From Chamaelirium japonicum (lineage: Eukaryota; Streptophyta; Magnoliopsida; Liliales; Melanthiaceae), in NCBI GenBank assembly GCA_947650365.1, contig OX393549.1:25934709-25998708 (forward strand): DNA of 64,000 nt, written 5' to 3'. The position numbers and the translations under genes are program-made. Below, piece after piece: positions 37,200 through 49,173 of the stretch (position 1 is the first letter of the stretch; the number at the start of each line of letters is the position of its first letter). The notes under the pieces were generated by a model. That model searched no databases. It saw nothing but the letters and a program-made list of their open reading frames with translations, and had not been told where the DNA came from.

Positions 37200-40100
37200 A
37201 TGTCAACGGCCTCCTCCCTCCTGCTCCCCATTTTTCAATTCTCCCCAACACCAAGAACCCATGACTCTCCCTCTTCGCTCCGCCTCCCCCATTCTAGGGT
37301 TCGGGTTCCGAGAACCATCATCGTCCGCTGCAGCACCGCCAGCAGCAGGAAGAAGCCACCCGACTCCCAGATGGACCCACCCGCCGTCGATTGCGTCGGC
37401 ACCGGCACCGACGTCGAGTGCTTCGTGGCGGAGGCCTCCGAGGCTGACCGGCTGCTGCAGCGGCAGCAGCCGCCGGGGAAGAGCCTCGCCAGCTTCGAGA
37501 TCGCCGGAGGGGACGCGGCGGGATCGGGCGCGGGCTTGGCTCGCCGGGCGTGGGGCTGGGCGCTCCTGGTGTCGCCCTTCTTCTTCTGGGGGACGGCGAT
37601 GGTGGCCATGAAGGAGGTGCTCCCCAAAATGGGGCCCTTCTTCGTCGCGGCGTTTCGGCTGATACCGGCGGGGGCGATCCTGATCGGCTTCGCGATGGCC
37701 AGGGGGAGGAGGCAGCCGTCCGGGGGCCTCGCGTGGCTCTCGATCATCCTGTTCGGAGCCGTCGATGCTGCGTGCTTTCAGGTGGGCTGGTTCAACAAGT
37801 AATTACTGCTGAAATAGGAAAGGGGGTATTTTACAAATCAACCCCTACCATCTTCTTTATTTACATATAAATCCCTCTCAAAGTGATATTTAGGCCTGTC
37901 AAAGGGCAGGGCCGGGCCAGGGCAGGGTTGGGGTCAAATCGGGCCCAGCCCTTCGTTTTACGAGGTAGGCCCTAGCCCTTCAGGGACAGAAAATGATGGG
38001 CTCTAGCTCAACCCTTCAAGGGCCAGGGCTGGGCCAAGGCCGATCAAGGGCCAAGTTGATATCATTATGATAAGGATTATCGATATATCTATTTATTCAG
38101 TTAGGTCATTAAGGAAGGGTTAAATCTTTTTTTATTCTTCCTAAACTACTCTTATGTCAGTGCATTTAGGCTATTGGCATTCATTTAAAACCCCACTCAT
38201 TTATTTGTGGTTGAGACTGATAATACAGCTTAAAAAGTATTAGAAGTCTTATGAGTGTTATATAATACTTCTAATACTAATATATCCAAACTTGATAACT
38301 CCAATTCATTGAGTGACCAATTAATTACTTATTAGTCCCACTTAGCCATTGATTTAGCCCATTAATAAGTATTATATATATATTATATAATTTATGTATA
38401 TGGAGGACAGGGCCAAGCAAGGCCGGGCCATAGGTTTCCCTGGCCCGGTCCTCATCTTGGAGGGTTTATGAAAATTGGGCTCGGCCCTGCCCTCAAGCCC
38501 TTAGCGAGCAGGGCTTTAGAGGGTTTTGGAGGGCCGAGCCGGACAAGGTACCCTCTCCAAAGGGCCAGATTGACAGGCCTAGTGATATTTACATATAAAC
38601 CCCTCAATTCATTCAAACAATACATATTGACCCATGTAGTTAGCTGACATCCAAAGCAAGAGAATATTTTCGATTTCATCCTTAATATTTTACCTAAACT
38701 CTGTAAATACCCCTCTAATGTGAGAATTCTTCGGATTAGGTCCAAGTTAAATTCGAATTATGTTTGTGTTTGTTTTGGATTAAGTCCAAGTTAAATAAAA
38801 ATATGTCAATTTAAGTAGTTAAAACCACAGGTAAATCGGCTATTTCCCCTTTAGATTAATAAAATAACAACCGAATGAAGGAATATTTCGGAAATATTTC
38901 TTTATTTTGGATGCCAACTAACTATAGGGGTTGATATGTAAATATTGGATGATTTAAGGGGTTGATATGTAAATATTGGATGATTTAAGGGGTTTATATG
39001 TAAATATTGATTTTACTGGGGTTTATATGTAAATAGATAAGAGTACTGGGGTCAATTTGTAAAAAACCCAATTAAATTTGACCAAAAAAAACCAGCAAAT
39101 TAAGTATGGGTCCTGAACTATTTTGCAATATTAGTCGCAGGACACAATAATTTGCTATATTAGCTAAGGTCCCTACAACATTTGTCTTTAGAAAGAGTAT
39201 ATATTCATCTTCAGAAGGAGTATATATTCGTCGGGAGGGACTTGAGCTATATTTCGAAATTAATGTGTCCTGCAGCTAAAAGTCATCTCTCAAAAAGGAT
39301 TTATGTCGAACTTCCCCCCCCAAAAAAATGTAAGCTGTAGCGAGTTTTGGTTTGCTTTTAGTACCTTAACCAATGTGGCCCTTTTCGAATGACAATTTCT
39401 TTGTTCTTCCTGTACTGACAGGGATTCCTTGCTGAGGGTTTGCAGAGGACATCAGCTGGCCTGGGCAGTGTATGCATCAAACTCTATCCTCATCTAATTT
39501 TGTTATGTGCCTAAATAGTTATTGGGCATAAAGTAACATCGATCACCGTGACACCATCATGTACCAAATTTTGCCTCATTTAGCCCGATCAAACTTCTTC
39601 ATATAGTCAATAGCTTAATGGATATGCCACTTGATCAGAAATAAAATCATCGAATTGGTTCGCTACTATATTTTATTTGGCTATCTAAGGCTTTAGCCTT
39701 GATTTGGCTTTATTATTTATAGAAATCATCGAAACTCTCTAGCCATCTTTGGTGAGAACACGCATAGGAGTGGAAAAGCAAGGTCTCTCGTGTTTGCCCA
39801 AAAGGATTTTTCTAGTTTTTAAACAACTTTACATTTTTCAATTCAGTTATTTTTGGTTGAGTTCAAGCAAAGGAATAATACCTTCATATATCGATAGTTT
39901 TGTAGTGTTTGATTCACCCTCATGATTTGCATTTCTTCAAATAGAGTATTTGTATGTAGCATTTCTTTAAAAGATCTTGTCTTTGCTCCCCCTCTACAAT
40001 AACACCATAAAATAAAAGATTAATGGATTTAATAAAAATAAGTATTTAAGCATTTAACTTTCTACTAGTCCTACTCTCTTATTGTTCGATTAACGTATAT

Positions 40101-41484
40101 GTAATGTTTTGTTTACAATGAATGGAGAGTCTAGGAGGTTCAGCAATTGTGCTTTTATTTTGGCTCCACTCAAGAGGATGTCGAACACTGAAATTCTTAA
40201 GTTTGAGATTTCGTCCAACCAACTCTAATCCTATTGGATATATCGCCTTTAAGGATCAACATTCCAAACCATATAACATTTCAGGTCTGATTGTTGCCTT
40301 GTAAAATTTACTCTCTCCACTTCATCCAATCCACTCTAATCCTATTGGATATATCGTCGTCTATCTCTCCATTCTTCTGTATTATTGACTCAAGATACCG
40401 AAAACAATCACATTGTTGTACTTCTTGGCCATCAATTGTGAAATGAGCTTCATTAATTTTCATTAAAATTACGTTCTGTATATTCTATTTTACCTCGACT
40501 TATTTTTATGCCCTTATCTTCCACAATTTCAATTTAGTATATAACCCCATTCTTGTTTCATCTGCAGGTAACATACACCACTGTACTTCTTTTTGAATTT
40601 TAGCAGTGAGTTTATCATTGACAAGAGTAAAAAGATATGGGCTTAAGGCTGTCCCTTGGTGGAGATCATCAATGTTTCACCCTGCTTTAGAACAATTAAT
40701 TTTCTTAGCTACCACTGTTTTGAAAATCAAACATAGAGCCATATAAGTATACTTTTATTGTTTAATTGTTTACTCTAAACATCTATATTATCAATTGCTT
40801 TTGAACTGCAATATCAAATTCAGATATACTTCTATTGTTTTAATATTCAAGCACGTCCTAGATTCTTCTATATCCTTTTTTTTTTGGTAAGTTTTGCACT
40901 TTCCACTCCTGCACCTGAATCTAATGCTGCACCCCGCACCCGTTCCCTGAGTATTTAATGTTTCTTTTACATTATTAACTGTTGTTTATATTATTATCAA
41001 CTGCCTCTGGTGTTTCTAGTGAAGACTCTGAAATGTATTACTTCTTTAGTGATGGAAGTTTGATCAGTAAACTCGTTTTACTTGATGCGTATTTTTCTAA
41101 GGTCTCTTTCACATCTTCTAAATTTTTTATATCAAGTTATCATCTGTGGCCTCTGGTATTTTCAGCATTGACTCTAAAATGTACCAACTTCCTCAAGAGT
41201 GGAAGTTTGATCAAGAAACATGCTTACCCTGACGAATCTGTTAGTTTGAGGCTATTCATGTTGATAGAGATTGATTGCTGTGCACAATATAATACATCAC
41301 TAGTATAACCCATCGTTAGAGTTCAAATGGTGACTTCTAATTTGAACTTTATCATTTTCAGGTAATCATTGATTCACAGCCATTGACTGTTTCCATACTT
41401 GCAGCTGTGTTGTTTGGTGAATCAATTGGCACGATTGGAGCTGCTGGGCTTGTGCTTGGAGTTGTTGGGCTTCTACTTCTTGAG
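37200..41484 (+). CDS. WAT1-related/EamA transporter, chloroplast type, first three exons
   Basis: Exons 37200-37781, 39422-39469 and 41362-41484 have GT-AG borders and join in frame for 251 codons. Residues 1-44 (MSTASSLLLPIF..IIVRC) look like a chloroplast transit peptide, Ser/Arg-rich with few acidic residues and a possible VRC cleavage site. From residue 117 come EamA-type membrane helices (WGWALLVSPFFFWGTAMVAM, FFVAAFRLIPAGAILIGFAM), then GFLAEGLQRTSAGLGS and VIIDSQPLTVSILAAVLFGE. This pattern fits the plant WAT1-related protein of the At3g02690 type, a drug/metabolite-family carrier of unknown substrate. Full-length proteins have about ten helices and around 400 residues. The remaining exons were not found up to base 64000, so the gene either has a very long, transposon-filled third intron or is truncated. 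The first exon is strongly GC-rich. Confidence 0.88.
37822..39069. mobile_element. Foldback/MULE-like element in intron 1
   Basis: The left arm (GGGTATTTTACAAATCAACC..TTTACATATAAATCCCTC) and right arm (complement GGGTTTTTTACAAATTGACC..) are long inverted repeats of about 150-180 bases. The right arm contains a direct duplication of a 31-base unit with TTGATATGTAAATATTGGAT. No clear target duplication was found. It carries the hAT-like insertion at 37891-38581. Confidence 0.55.
37891..38581. mobile_element. Non-autonomous hAT-like element
   Basis: The termini TAGGCCTGTCAA and TTGACAGGCCTA are flanked by the 8-base duplication GTGATATT (37883-37890 and 38582-38589), as hAT elements make. The subterminal regions are rich in GGGCCAGGG/GGCCGGGCC words. 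There is no transposase. It sits inside the foldback element in intron 1 of the transporter gene. Confidence 0.85.
40140..40680 (-). pseudogene. LINE reverse transcriptase fragment in intron 2
   Basis: Minus-strand translation gives HQGTALSPYLFTLVNDKL, then TAKIQKEVQWCMLPAD, FRYLESIIQKNGEIDDDIS and NRIRV, which are recognisable C-terminal blocks of plant L1-type LINE reverse transcriptase. Frameshifts and stops break it up, and the FADD-type site is altered to LPAD. The relic lies in the transporter's second intron, antisense to the gene. Confidence 0.8.
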
Positions 41485-41855
41485 GTTTACTTCATAAATC
41501 TGATGACCATTTTCTTCAGAATTGCATTGTTTACATGTATAGATGGAAAATGTTTTGAAGCCCGTATAAGGAATTCCCTTGCAGACACAAGACATGTGTG
41601 GAGTCCATGCCTGTACGGGGTTCCACACCCACCTTGAGCCTGCATGGGAATCCTGTATATGTGCTCCATAGCATTGCTCAACAGGCACTATCTTCATATT
41701 CGAATCACAAATAGTTCTTCACAATCCCATAATTCAGGTGATCGGATAACATTGACCAAATTAGATTCATCATATGGATACGCATATGCATCGGAGTATA
41801 TTCAAATTGCATAGTTGCAGTACTGTATTGTAGGGACCAAATTGACATTTTCGAT

Positions 41856-41998
41856 TGTTAATGTATAGAGATGGATCGGGTTCTATGTACAGTTGGGTCG
41901 GGTTGTAGATGTATTGATGTACATATATATTGGGCTTGTCCCTCAATGAAGGATTGATTTTTCCATTCTCTCCAAACCCTAGTCGTCATCTCCTAACA
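41856..41998 (+). repeat. 5' LTR of chimeric copia/TRIM element
   Basis: 143 bases, TGTTAATGTATAG..CTCCTAACA, partner 42667-42809. The primer site that follows is degraded (TATTAGCAGAGC instead of TGGTATCAGAGC). Confidence 0.88.
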
Positions 41999-42160
41999 TA
42001 TTAGCAGAGCTGGGTTCACCGTCTCCCTCTCCCGCTCCCGCTCCCGCTCCGGGTGCTCCCCACCGATCGTGCCTTGCCACGCATGCTACGCATGAAGGGG
42101 AGTGTTAACAGATAGTCCCACATCGGTGAGGGAGGCACTCATCACCCGCTCACTAATTTT

Positions 42161-42655
42161 TTCCTCCACCTCTCTGTTAGTGCTACGTGCCTACTCCGAT
42201 GCAGATTGGGCAGGAGATGTAGCCACTCGCCGTTCTACTACCGACTACTGTGTGTTCCTCGATAATTCCCTCATTTCATGGCGCAACAAGAAACAGGAGT
42301 CTACTGCTCGGTCCAGTACCGAAGCCGAATATAGGGCTATGGCTTCCACCACCGCAGAGATTGTCTGGCTTCTCCGCCTTCTACTCGACCTGGGAGTTGT
42401 GATATCCGGGCCCACGCCTCTCGTCTGTGACAACCGGAGTGCTATTTAGATTGCTAGCAACCCGGTCTTCCACGAGCGGACAAAATATATCGAGGTTGAC
42501 TGTCACTATATTCGCCAGGAGTTTCTCGACCACGCCATCTTCTTGCCCTTCATTCCATCATCGGAGCAGACTGCTGATTTTCTTACGAAGTCTCTTACGA
42601 TTGCTTGCTTCCGGTATTTTATTGGCAAACTCTTGGTACATAATCCACCGTGAGT
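42161..42655 (+). pseudogene. Copia RNase H fragment in chimeric element
   Basis: Encodes [59 protein letters not shown] and CDNRSAI, then TAG at 42447-42449 where F has a Gln codon. It continues through HERTKYIEVDC-like sequence to NPP*. Only RNase H is present, with no gag, integrase or RT catalytic core, so it has no autonomous capacity. Confidence 0.85.
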
Positions 42656-42666
42656 TTGAGCGGAAG

Positions 42667-42809
42667 TGTTAATGTATAGAGATGGGTCGGATTCTATGTA
42701 CAGTCGGGTCGGGTTGTACATGTATTGATGCACATATATATTGGGATTGTCCCTTAATGAAGGATTGATTTTTCCATTCTCTCCAAACCCTAGCTGTCAT
42801 CTCCTAACA
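42667..42809 (+). repeat. 3' LTR of chimeric copia/TRIM element
   Basis: 143 bases, partner of 41856-41998, followed by TCGAT. Confidence 0.88.
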
Positions 42810-42814
42810 TCGAT

Positions 42815-44001
42815 TACTAGACTTCATTGTCTATTGTCTTCTCTTTGACGGGTGGTATAATCCTGGATCTGCTGAGTTGGCTTAGATGCTGAACGTGAGA
42901 AGAAGATAATTATGGTGAAAGTTTGAAAAGAGACGCCGATAATACATAGAACTAGGATTTAGCAATAAAATCCTTAGATTATTAGATTGGAGCTGTCATT
43001 TTGCTTGAGAAAGTTCGGAGCCAGATGTTTATATAACTGATAAAAGTCTTAAGCTTCAGCGGTTGCTTTTTGTGCTAGAATATAATATCATTCATTATCC
43101 TTTGTTCTTAATATTTGACTTGAGATGAGGCTCATTTTTCTTCCTATTCAGTTTTATATTTGTTCCTGGCTTATAAATTGCTTTTTTTTGGGTCCTCAAG
43201 TTTTGCCATCTACATGCATTTGATGCAATAACATGCCTGACCTAGTGAGAAGAAAACTTCAAAGTTTTTATGGCTTATGGTGAAAGGTTAGGTATGGTTT
43301 CGAGAAGCCTTCCTTCTGAAGATGCTAGAGGTGCCATTCTGATTGGCAAAGGGCTGGGAGATCTGCAGTCTGCTATTTTATTGGAGCACATAGTTACTGG
43401 ATTTTATTGTTGGAGAAAACCTTGATGGTATGTCCGCTTGAACTTGAACCGAGATGGGAAGAAAGAGTTGCCATTCCTTTTGTGTAGGAACCAAGGAGCT
43501 TGATGTAGATGCGATTTGAGTTATCCTTGGAGGAAGTATGTGACTTGTCTTGATTTTCGGATATATGATGGGTGCTTGGTTGTTTTTCATAGCTGGAAGT
43601 AAGTGTGCCAAGTATGCCGCTGATGAAGGATATGCTGTGAGGGCTGCAATATGGATAATTTTTTCCTCACTGGAACTACATCTGTGCTCTCAAAGAATCC
43701 TGAGAAGGATAGCTAGCATCGTTAGTAATTCATTGTACACGGATTTCTCATCGGAAGATATTGATTATTGTTTCCTTGAGTTAGTATTGACGTGACTGTA
43801 GAACCTAACCATATTGCTAACTCTGAAAGGATCTTGTTCATTTGGAATTGAAAGTCTTACAAAATAGTGTGGGTCAGGAAGATGATGCTGAATGGTCGGG
43901 GCTACTAAGCAGCAGGTTGTCATCTCACAGGAGGTTTTCAACATCCCTGATTGTGTTCAAATCTCAGGGCATGTATCGCAGGCTTCGCATCATCATCATT
44001 C
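42815..44001. other. Unassigned sequence (intron or 3' flank of the transporter gene)
   Basis: No gene recognised. The strand has mixed, mRNA-like composition but no open frame longer than about 80 codons and no domain I can name. It continues on the other side of copia E at 49363, since the two flanks share the duplicated AGAAT. Confidence 0.5.
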
Positions 44002-44006
44002 AGAAT

Positions 44007-44196
44007 TGTTAGTGATAATGTATAGCATTGAGATACAGATACCCGTAGATACCTGTATAGGATACCTCTTTTCTTCTTTTCTTGTATCTTTATATATTTG
44101 GCCCTTGGCCTAATGAGAAGGCTTATCCATTCTCCCAAAACCTAGCCTCTCTCTCCCTCTCTCTCTCTCTCTCCATGCTAGGTCATCATCGTCACA
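44007..44196 (+). repeat. 5' LTR of copia E
   Basis: 190 bases, TGTTAGTGATAATG..CATCGTCACA, containing a CT microsatellite longer than in the partner. Confidence 0.95.
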
Positions 44197-44208
44197 TGGT
44201 ATCAGAGC
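44197..44208 (+). other. Primer-binding site of copia E (tRNA-iMet type)
   Basis: TGGTATCAGAGC directly after the LTR. Confidence 0.93.
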
Positions 44209-44214
44209 TGGCGT

Positions 44215-44869
44215 GAGATCCGGATCCGGATCCGACGTCAGCTCCTCTCCTCCGGCAGCCCGACGTCAGCTCCTCTCCTCCGGCGTCAGCTCCGGCGACC
44301 CTGAACCCTGCTCAGATCTGCTCCTCTCCTCCGGCGGCCCGACGTCAGCTCCTCTCCTCCGGCGTCAGCTCCAGCGACCCTGAACCCTGCTCAGATCTGC
44401 TCCGGCGCGAGCAACCGGCCGCGTCAGATCCGACCCTGCTCAGATCTGCTCCGGCTGCGTCAGACCTGCTCCGGCCGCGTCAAATCCGGCGCTCAGACCT
44501 GCTCCACCTGCTCCGGCGCTCTTGAGATCAGATCTGAACCTCCATCTCAGATCCGGCCTGCCGCGTCAGATCCGGCGCTCAGACCTGCTCCACCTGCTCC
44601 GACGCTCTTGAGATCAGATCTTGAGATCTGAACCTCCATCTCAGATCCGGTCTCTTCCCTGCCTCCATATCAGCTCTTGAGATCAGATCTTGATATCAGA
44701 TCTTTCAGCACCTCCGAGTAGGCAGCTCCGGAAGGGGGGAGATCAGCACCTCCAGCGCTCTTGAGATCAACTCTTGCACTCCTTCCCTTGAAATTAGATC
44801 TGTCCCTTAAGATCAGATCTTGTTTCGTCGTGAGATCAACTCCGACCTCCGGGCTCCGAGTGAACCGCC
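44215..44869 (+). other. Repetitive untranslated leader of copia E
   Basis: Tandem copies of an approximately 84-base unit with TCCTCTCCTCCGGC, CCGACGTCAGCTCC and CCCTGAACCCTGCTCAGATC (from about 44242 and 44320), followed by repeated TCAGATC/CTTGAGATCAG words up to the gag start. Confidence 0.75.
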
Positions 44870-47800
44870 ATGGCCGACTCCTCCTCTGTCGATGCTCCTC
44901 CTCCCGTGCCACCACCTCCGAGAGCCTCCCGTTCGAGTATACTCGCGACTTCCTGCCGAGCTCGACGGATTTTCCTCTCGCCTCCTCCGCCGACTGGGAA
45001 GCATGGGCAGCAACCGTTCAGACCACCCTTCTCGGACGTGGCCTTCTTGGACTACTCGACGGCACCACCACGGCACCGAGTCAGGCTTTCCCTGCTGCCT
45101 TTCAAGCGTGGCGCCTTCGTGATGCACGGGTCGCCGCCTATCTTGTCGCTTCGGTCGATCGGACGATGCGTGCTGACCTCGCCGCTCTTGGAGCATCCGC
45201 AGCCATATGGCGCTCCTTAGTTGAGCGTTTCGTGGAGTCTAGCGGCGCCGCGAGTATGCCCTCCTCTCCCAGGTGCAGTCCGAACAACAGGGTGATCGTA
45301 CGATCCAGCAATTCCATGCGCAGATGCGTGGTTACTGGCAGGAGCTTCAGTCACTGGTACCTTCCGTCCCTCTCGAGTGCCGTGCCGCTCACCAAGCCTT
45401 TTGGGAGCGCCGTTAGCTTTATCAGTTCCTGATGGCCCTTCGACCAGAATTTGGCCCACTTGCTGGCGCACTGATCCACCGAGATCCACTTCCACGTTTG
45501 GATGCTGCTATTGCTGAGTTCGTCGCCGAAGAGACCAGGCAGCGTACCATCGCCATCAGGGCTACTCCTCCACCCTCCAGCTACACGGGTGTCCTTGCTG
45601 CAGCCCTAGCTGCCTCTTTTACTTCTGCTCCTGGTCGTGATCGGTTTGTGTGCACTCACTGTCACAAACCAGGTCATGTTGTCGCTACCTGTTGGAAGCT
45701 GCATCTCGAGAAGAGGCAGGGACCCCGAGGACGTGGTCGACCTGTTGGCTCTACTGTTGCTGCTGCTACTGCTCCGTCCTCCCCTCGCACAGTTCCATCA
45801 TCACCTCGGGGGTTCCTTGGACGCTCCTGACATCACCCAGCTCCTTCAGCAGCAGCTTGCACAGCTTCAGTTCCTCCTAGACCAGCAGGCGAGCTTCAGC
45901 CCCGCCGAGGCTTCCAGCGCCTCCAGTTCCTCTGCTCACCTGGCCACTCCCGGTACCTTCGCTACTTGGATTCTGGACTCTGGGGCCTCCCATCACATGA
46001 CTTCCAACGCTTCCTTACTTACCAATTGCCGACCGGCACCGCACATTCCATCGATACACACTGCAGATGGCTCTTCTTTAACCATCTCGCAGTGTGGATC
46101 GATTACCGCCACCACAGAACCAAGCGGTCGTCTCTCTTTACCCAATGTGTCGCATGTCCCCCAACTTCGCATGCAGCTCATCTCCATTAGTAGCCTTTGT
46201 GACTCTAGATGTGTCCTGACCTTCTCCCCTTCTTCTTATGTTGTGCAGGATCCACATACCGGACGGGTGATTGGCGCTGGTCGTAGATCAGGCGGGCTAT
46301 ACCACCTCGAGCATCTCCATCTTCCCATCATTTCCCTTCCTGGCGTCTGTAGCCTAGCTTCTCCTGATGCCGGCTTGTGGCACCGAAGACTAGGTCACAT
46401 TTCTGAGTCTCGACTTAAGAGCTTAATGCAGACTGGAGCTCTAGGTCATTGTTCTTTTTCTTCTTTATCTACATGTACCGGTTGTAAGCTTGTCAAAGCT
46501 ACAGCTCTACCTTTTCCTTCTAGTAGCTCTCAGAGTTCTGCTCCTTTTGACTTAGTACACTTCGATATCTGGGGCCCTTCACCTCTTCCTTCGATGTGCG
46601 GCTATCGCTACTATATCTCTTTTATCGATGATTTCAGCCGATACACTTGGGTCTACCTTCTTCAGCACCGCTTTGAGGTTCCTCAGGTCTACCAGACTTT
46701 CACCTCGATGGTCCACACACAGTTCGGTGTCGCATTAAGACATTTCGGTCTGATTGCGCCCTCGAGTACCTCTCCACTGCTATGCGGACACTTATTCAGT
46801 CCCATGGGACCCTATTTCAGCACTCATGTCCTCACACACACGACCAAAACGGAGTAGCCGAGAGGAAGCACCGTCATATCCTTGAGACGACGCTTGCTCT
46901 TCTTCTCTCTGCTTCCGTTCCGCGCACTTTTTGGGCTGAGGTTGTCTTGACCTCAGTCAATCTCATCAATATCACCCCTTCTTCTGTTTTTCCGGGTGGT
47001 GCATCTCCCCACGAGCGTCTTTTCTCTTCCCCTCCTGATTACCGTCCGCTTCGCACCTTCGGGTGCACCTGCTTCGTCCTCCCACCCCATGAATGCACGA
47101 AGTTGTCCGAACATGCAGTTAAATGCATCCTCCTAGGCATCAGTGCCGAGCACAAAGGTTACCGTTGCTATGACCCTTTGACTCGTCGCCTTCGCATCTC
47201 TCGACACATCTCCTTCGTCGAGGATGTCCCTTACTACTCCACTGCAGCCCAGGACCTCACCTTCTTGGAGACTCCTATCACCCTGTCTCCGACTCTCGAG
47301 CCCTTTCCATCACCCCTTTCGTCCAGCTCCACTTCTTCTCCTGTTTCCAGTGATTCTTCCACAGAATCTTCCTCCGTCCCCTCCTCTCCTCCGGCACCGA
47401 TTGATTCCGTTAGCCTTCCTCATACTCCCGATACTCATGGTACTCCGCCTGCTATGCCCAGTCAGACGTCCCCGGTCGTGGATCCTCGCCCGCCGCCCCG
47501 CTATCCTCAACGCGAGCACCACCCACCTGATCGCTTCAGCTTTAACTCTGGCCCACCCGACCGTTTTGGCTTTGCCACGGTCACCTCTTACTCGCCTCAT
47601 TTTACAGCCTTTATTGCAGCCCTTCACACAGACCAGGAGCCTCGATCGTACCGGGAGGCCGTCCAGTCCCCTCAGTGGAGGTAGGCCATGAGCGAGGAAT
47701 TTCAGGCATTCGAGCAGACTCAGACTTGGGACATCGTCCCCCTTCCTGCTGACATTGAGCCTGTCAGTTGCCGGTGGGTCTACAAGGTCAAGCGGCGACC

Positions 47801-49160
47801 TGATGGTTCCATCGAGCGACACAAGGCTCGGTTGGTGGCCCGTGGCTTCACTCAGGCCTACGGAATAGACTACAAGGAGACTTTCGCACCCGTAGGTCGG
47901 ATGACCTCCGTTCGTACACTCCTGGCAGTTGCAGCAGTCCGCCGATGGCCTCTTCTCCAGATGGACGTGAAGAATGCCTTTCTCTATGGCGATCTTTCAG
48001 AGGTCGTCTACATGCAGCCACCCCCTGGTTTGCATACTCCTCCCTAGCATGTCTGTCGCCTCTGTCGTGCCATCTACGGGCTCAAGCAAGCCTCTCGAGC
48101 TTGGTTTGAGTGTTTCCGACGAGCTGTTACCGAGATCGGCTACATTGAGAGCTCACAAGACCACTCGCTTTTTGTGCGGTCATCTCCTCAAGGCAGGGCT
48201 ATTCTCCTATTATATATCGACGACATGATCATCACAGGTGATGACTCCGCTGCCATCACTTCCCTTCAGCAGCATCTTCGGCGTCGGTTCCAGATGAAGG
48301 ATTTAGGTCCTCTTCGCTACTTCCCTGGGCTAGAGATTGTCCACAGTGAACAAGGAATTTTGCTATCCCAGCAGAAATATACGGCTGACATCCTTAGCCG
48401 AGCTGCCCTTTCCGATGATCGCTCTGCCGTCACCCCTCTCGAGCTTCACGTGAAGCTTCGTCCCACCGATGGTGAGCCCCTCTCAGATCCTACTCGGTAC
48501 CGACAGATTGTTGGCCAGTTGGTTTACCTCTGCATCACCAGGCCTGACATTGCTCACGCCGTTAGCATCATCAGCCAGTTTGTCGAAGCCCCTCGCTCTG
48601 CTCACTATGCTGCCCTTCTTCGGCTTCTTCGTTATCTTCGAGGCACCATCACCCGGTCGCTCCTCCTATCATCGACTTTACCTCTGGTCCTACGCGCCTA
48701 CTCGGATGCCGACTGGACTGGTGATCCGACCACTCGTCGATCGACTACCGGCTATTGCCTATTTCTTGGAGATTCTCTCATCTCATGGCGCAGCAAAAAG
48801 CAGAGCGTTGTCTCTCTCTCCAGCACTGAAGCAGAGTTTCGAGCCATGGCCTCCATTACCAAAGAGATCGTTCACTTGCGACGACTTCTCAGAGATCTAG
48901 GGGTTCAGATCTCTGAACCTACAGCCCTTCACTGTGACAATCGGAGTGCTATACAGATTGTCACGAACCTGGTCTTTCACGAGAGGACGAAGCACATCGA
49001 GCTCGATTGCTACTACTCTCGCCAGGAGTATGAGACCGGGACCATCTCTCTCCCATTTGTTTCCTCCGGAGAACAGATTGCCGACTTCTTCACGAAGTCA
49101 CATCCTGCTCCACGTTTCCAGTTTCTGCTTAGCAAACTCATGGTGCATGACCCACCTTGA
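44870..49160 (+). pseudogene. gag-pol of copia E, frameshifted
   Basis: The start is ATG 44870 (MADSSSVDAPPP). Homology then moves to another frame near 44930 (EYTRDFLPSSTDFPLAS), again near 45260-45430, near 45830 and near 46750. The pieces are gag, zinc knuckle CTHCHKPGHVVATC, protease WILDSGASHHMT, preintegrase LWHRRLGHI, integrase FDLVHFDIWGP and FIDDFSRYTWV, then [38 protein letters not shown] and YIDDMIITGDD, and RNase H AYSDADWTGDPTTR and SSTEAEFRAMA, ending MVHDPP* at 49160. In-frame stops occur at about 47682 (TAG) and 48045 (TAG). The domain order is complete; only the frame is broken. Confidence 0.92.
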
Positions 49161-49173
49161 GTTTGAAGGGGGC

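Larger units (their letters stand above)
41856..42809 (+). mobile_element. Chimeric copia/TRIM element
   Basis: The target duplication TCGAT lies at 41851-41855 and 42810-42814. Two copia-type LTRs of 143 bases (41856-41998 and 42667-42809) relate to those of elements F and G. Between them, 42003-42106 matches the TRIM internal region seen at 50736-50810 (CAGAGCTGGGTTCACC.., a degraded primer site before it), 42107-42156 matches the start of the TRIM LTR (TAGTCCCACATCGGTGAGG), and 42161 to about 42650 is copia RNase H, ending in a GTGAGTTTGAGCGGAAG purine tract. The LTRs differ at about nine positions. The element was integrated as a recombinant unit. Confidence 0.88.

Noticed and set aside
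42815-44001. Further exons of the EamA transporter gene
   Set aside because: I looked for the expected following helices in all frames and saw none; the same holds for 49363-50283 and 57793-59576.
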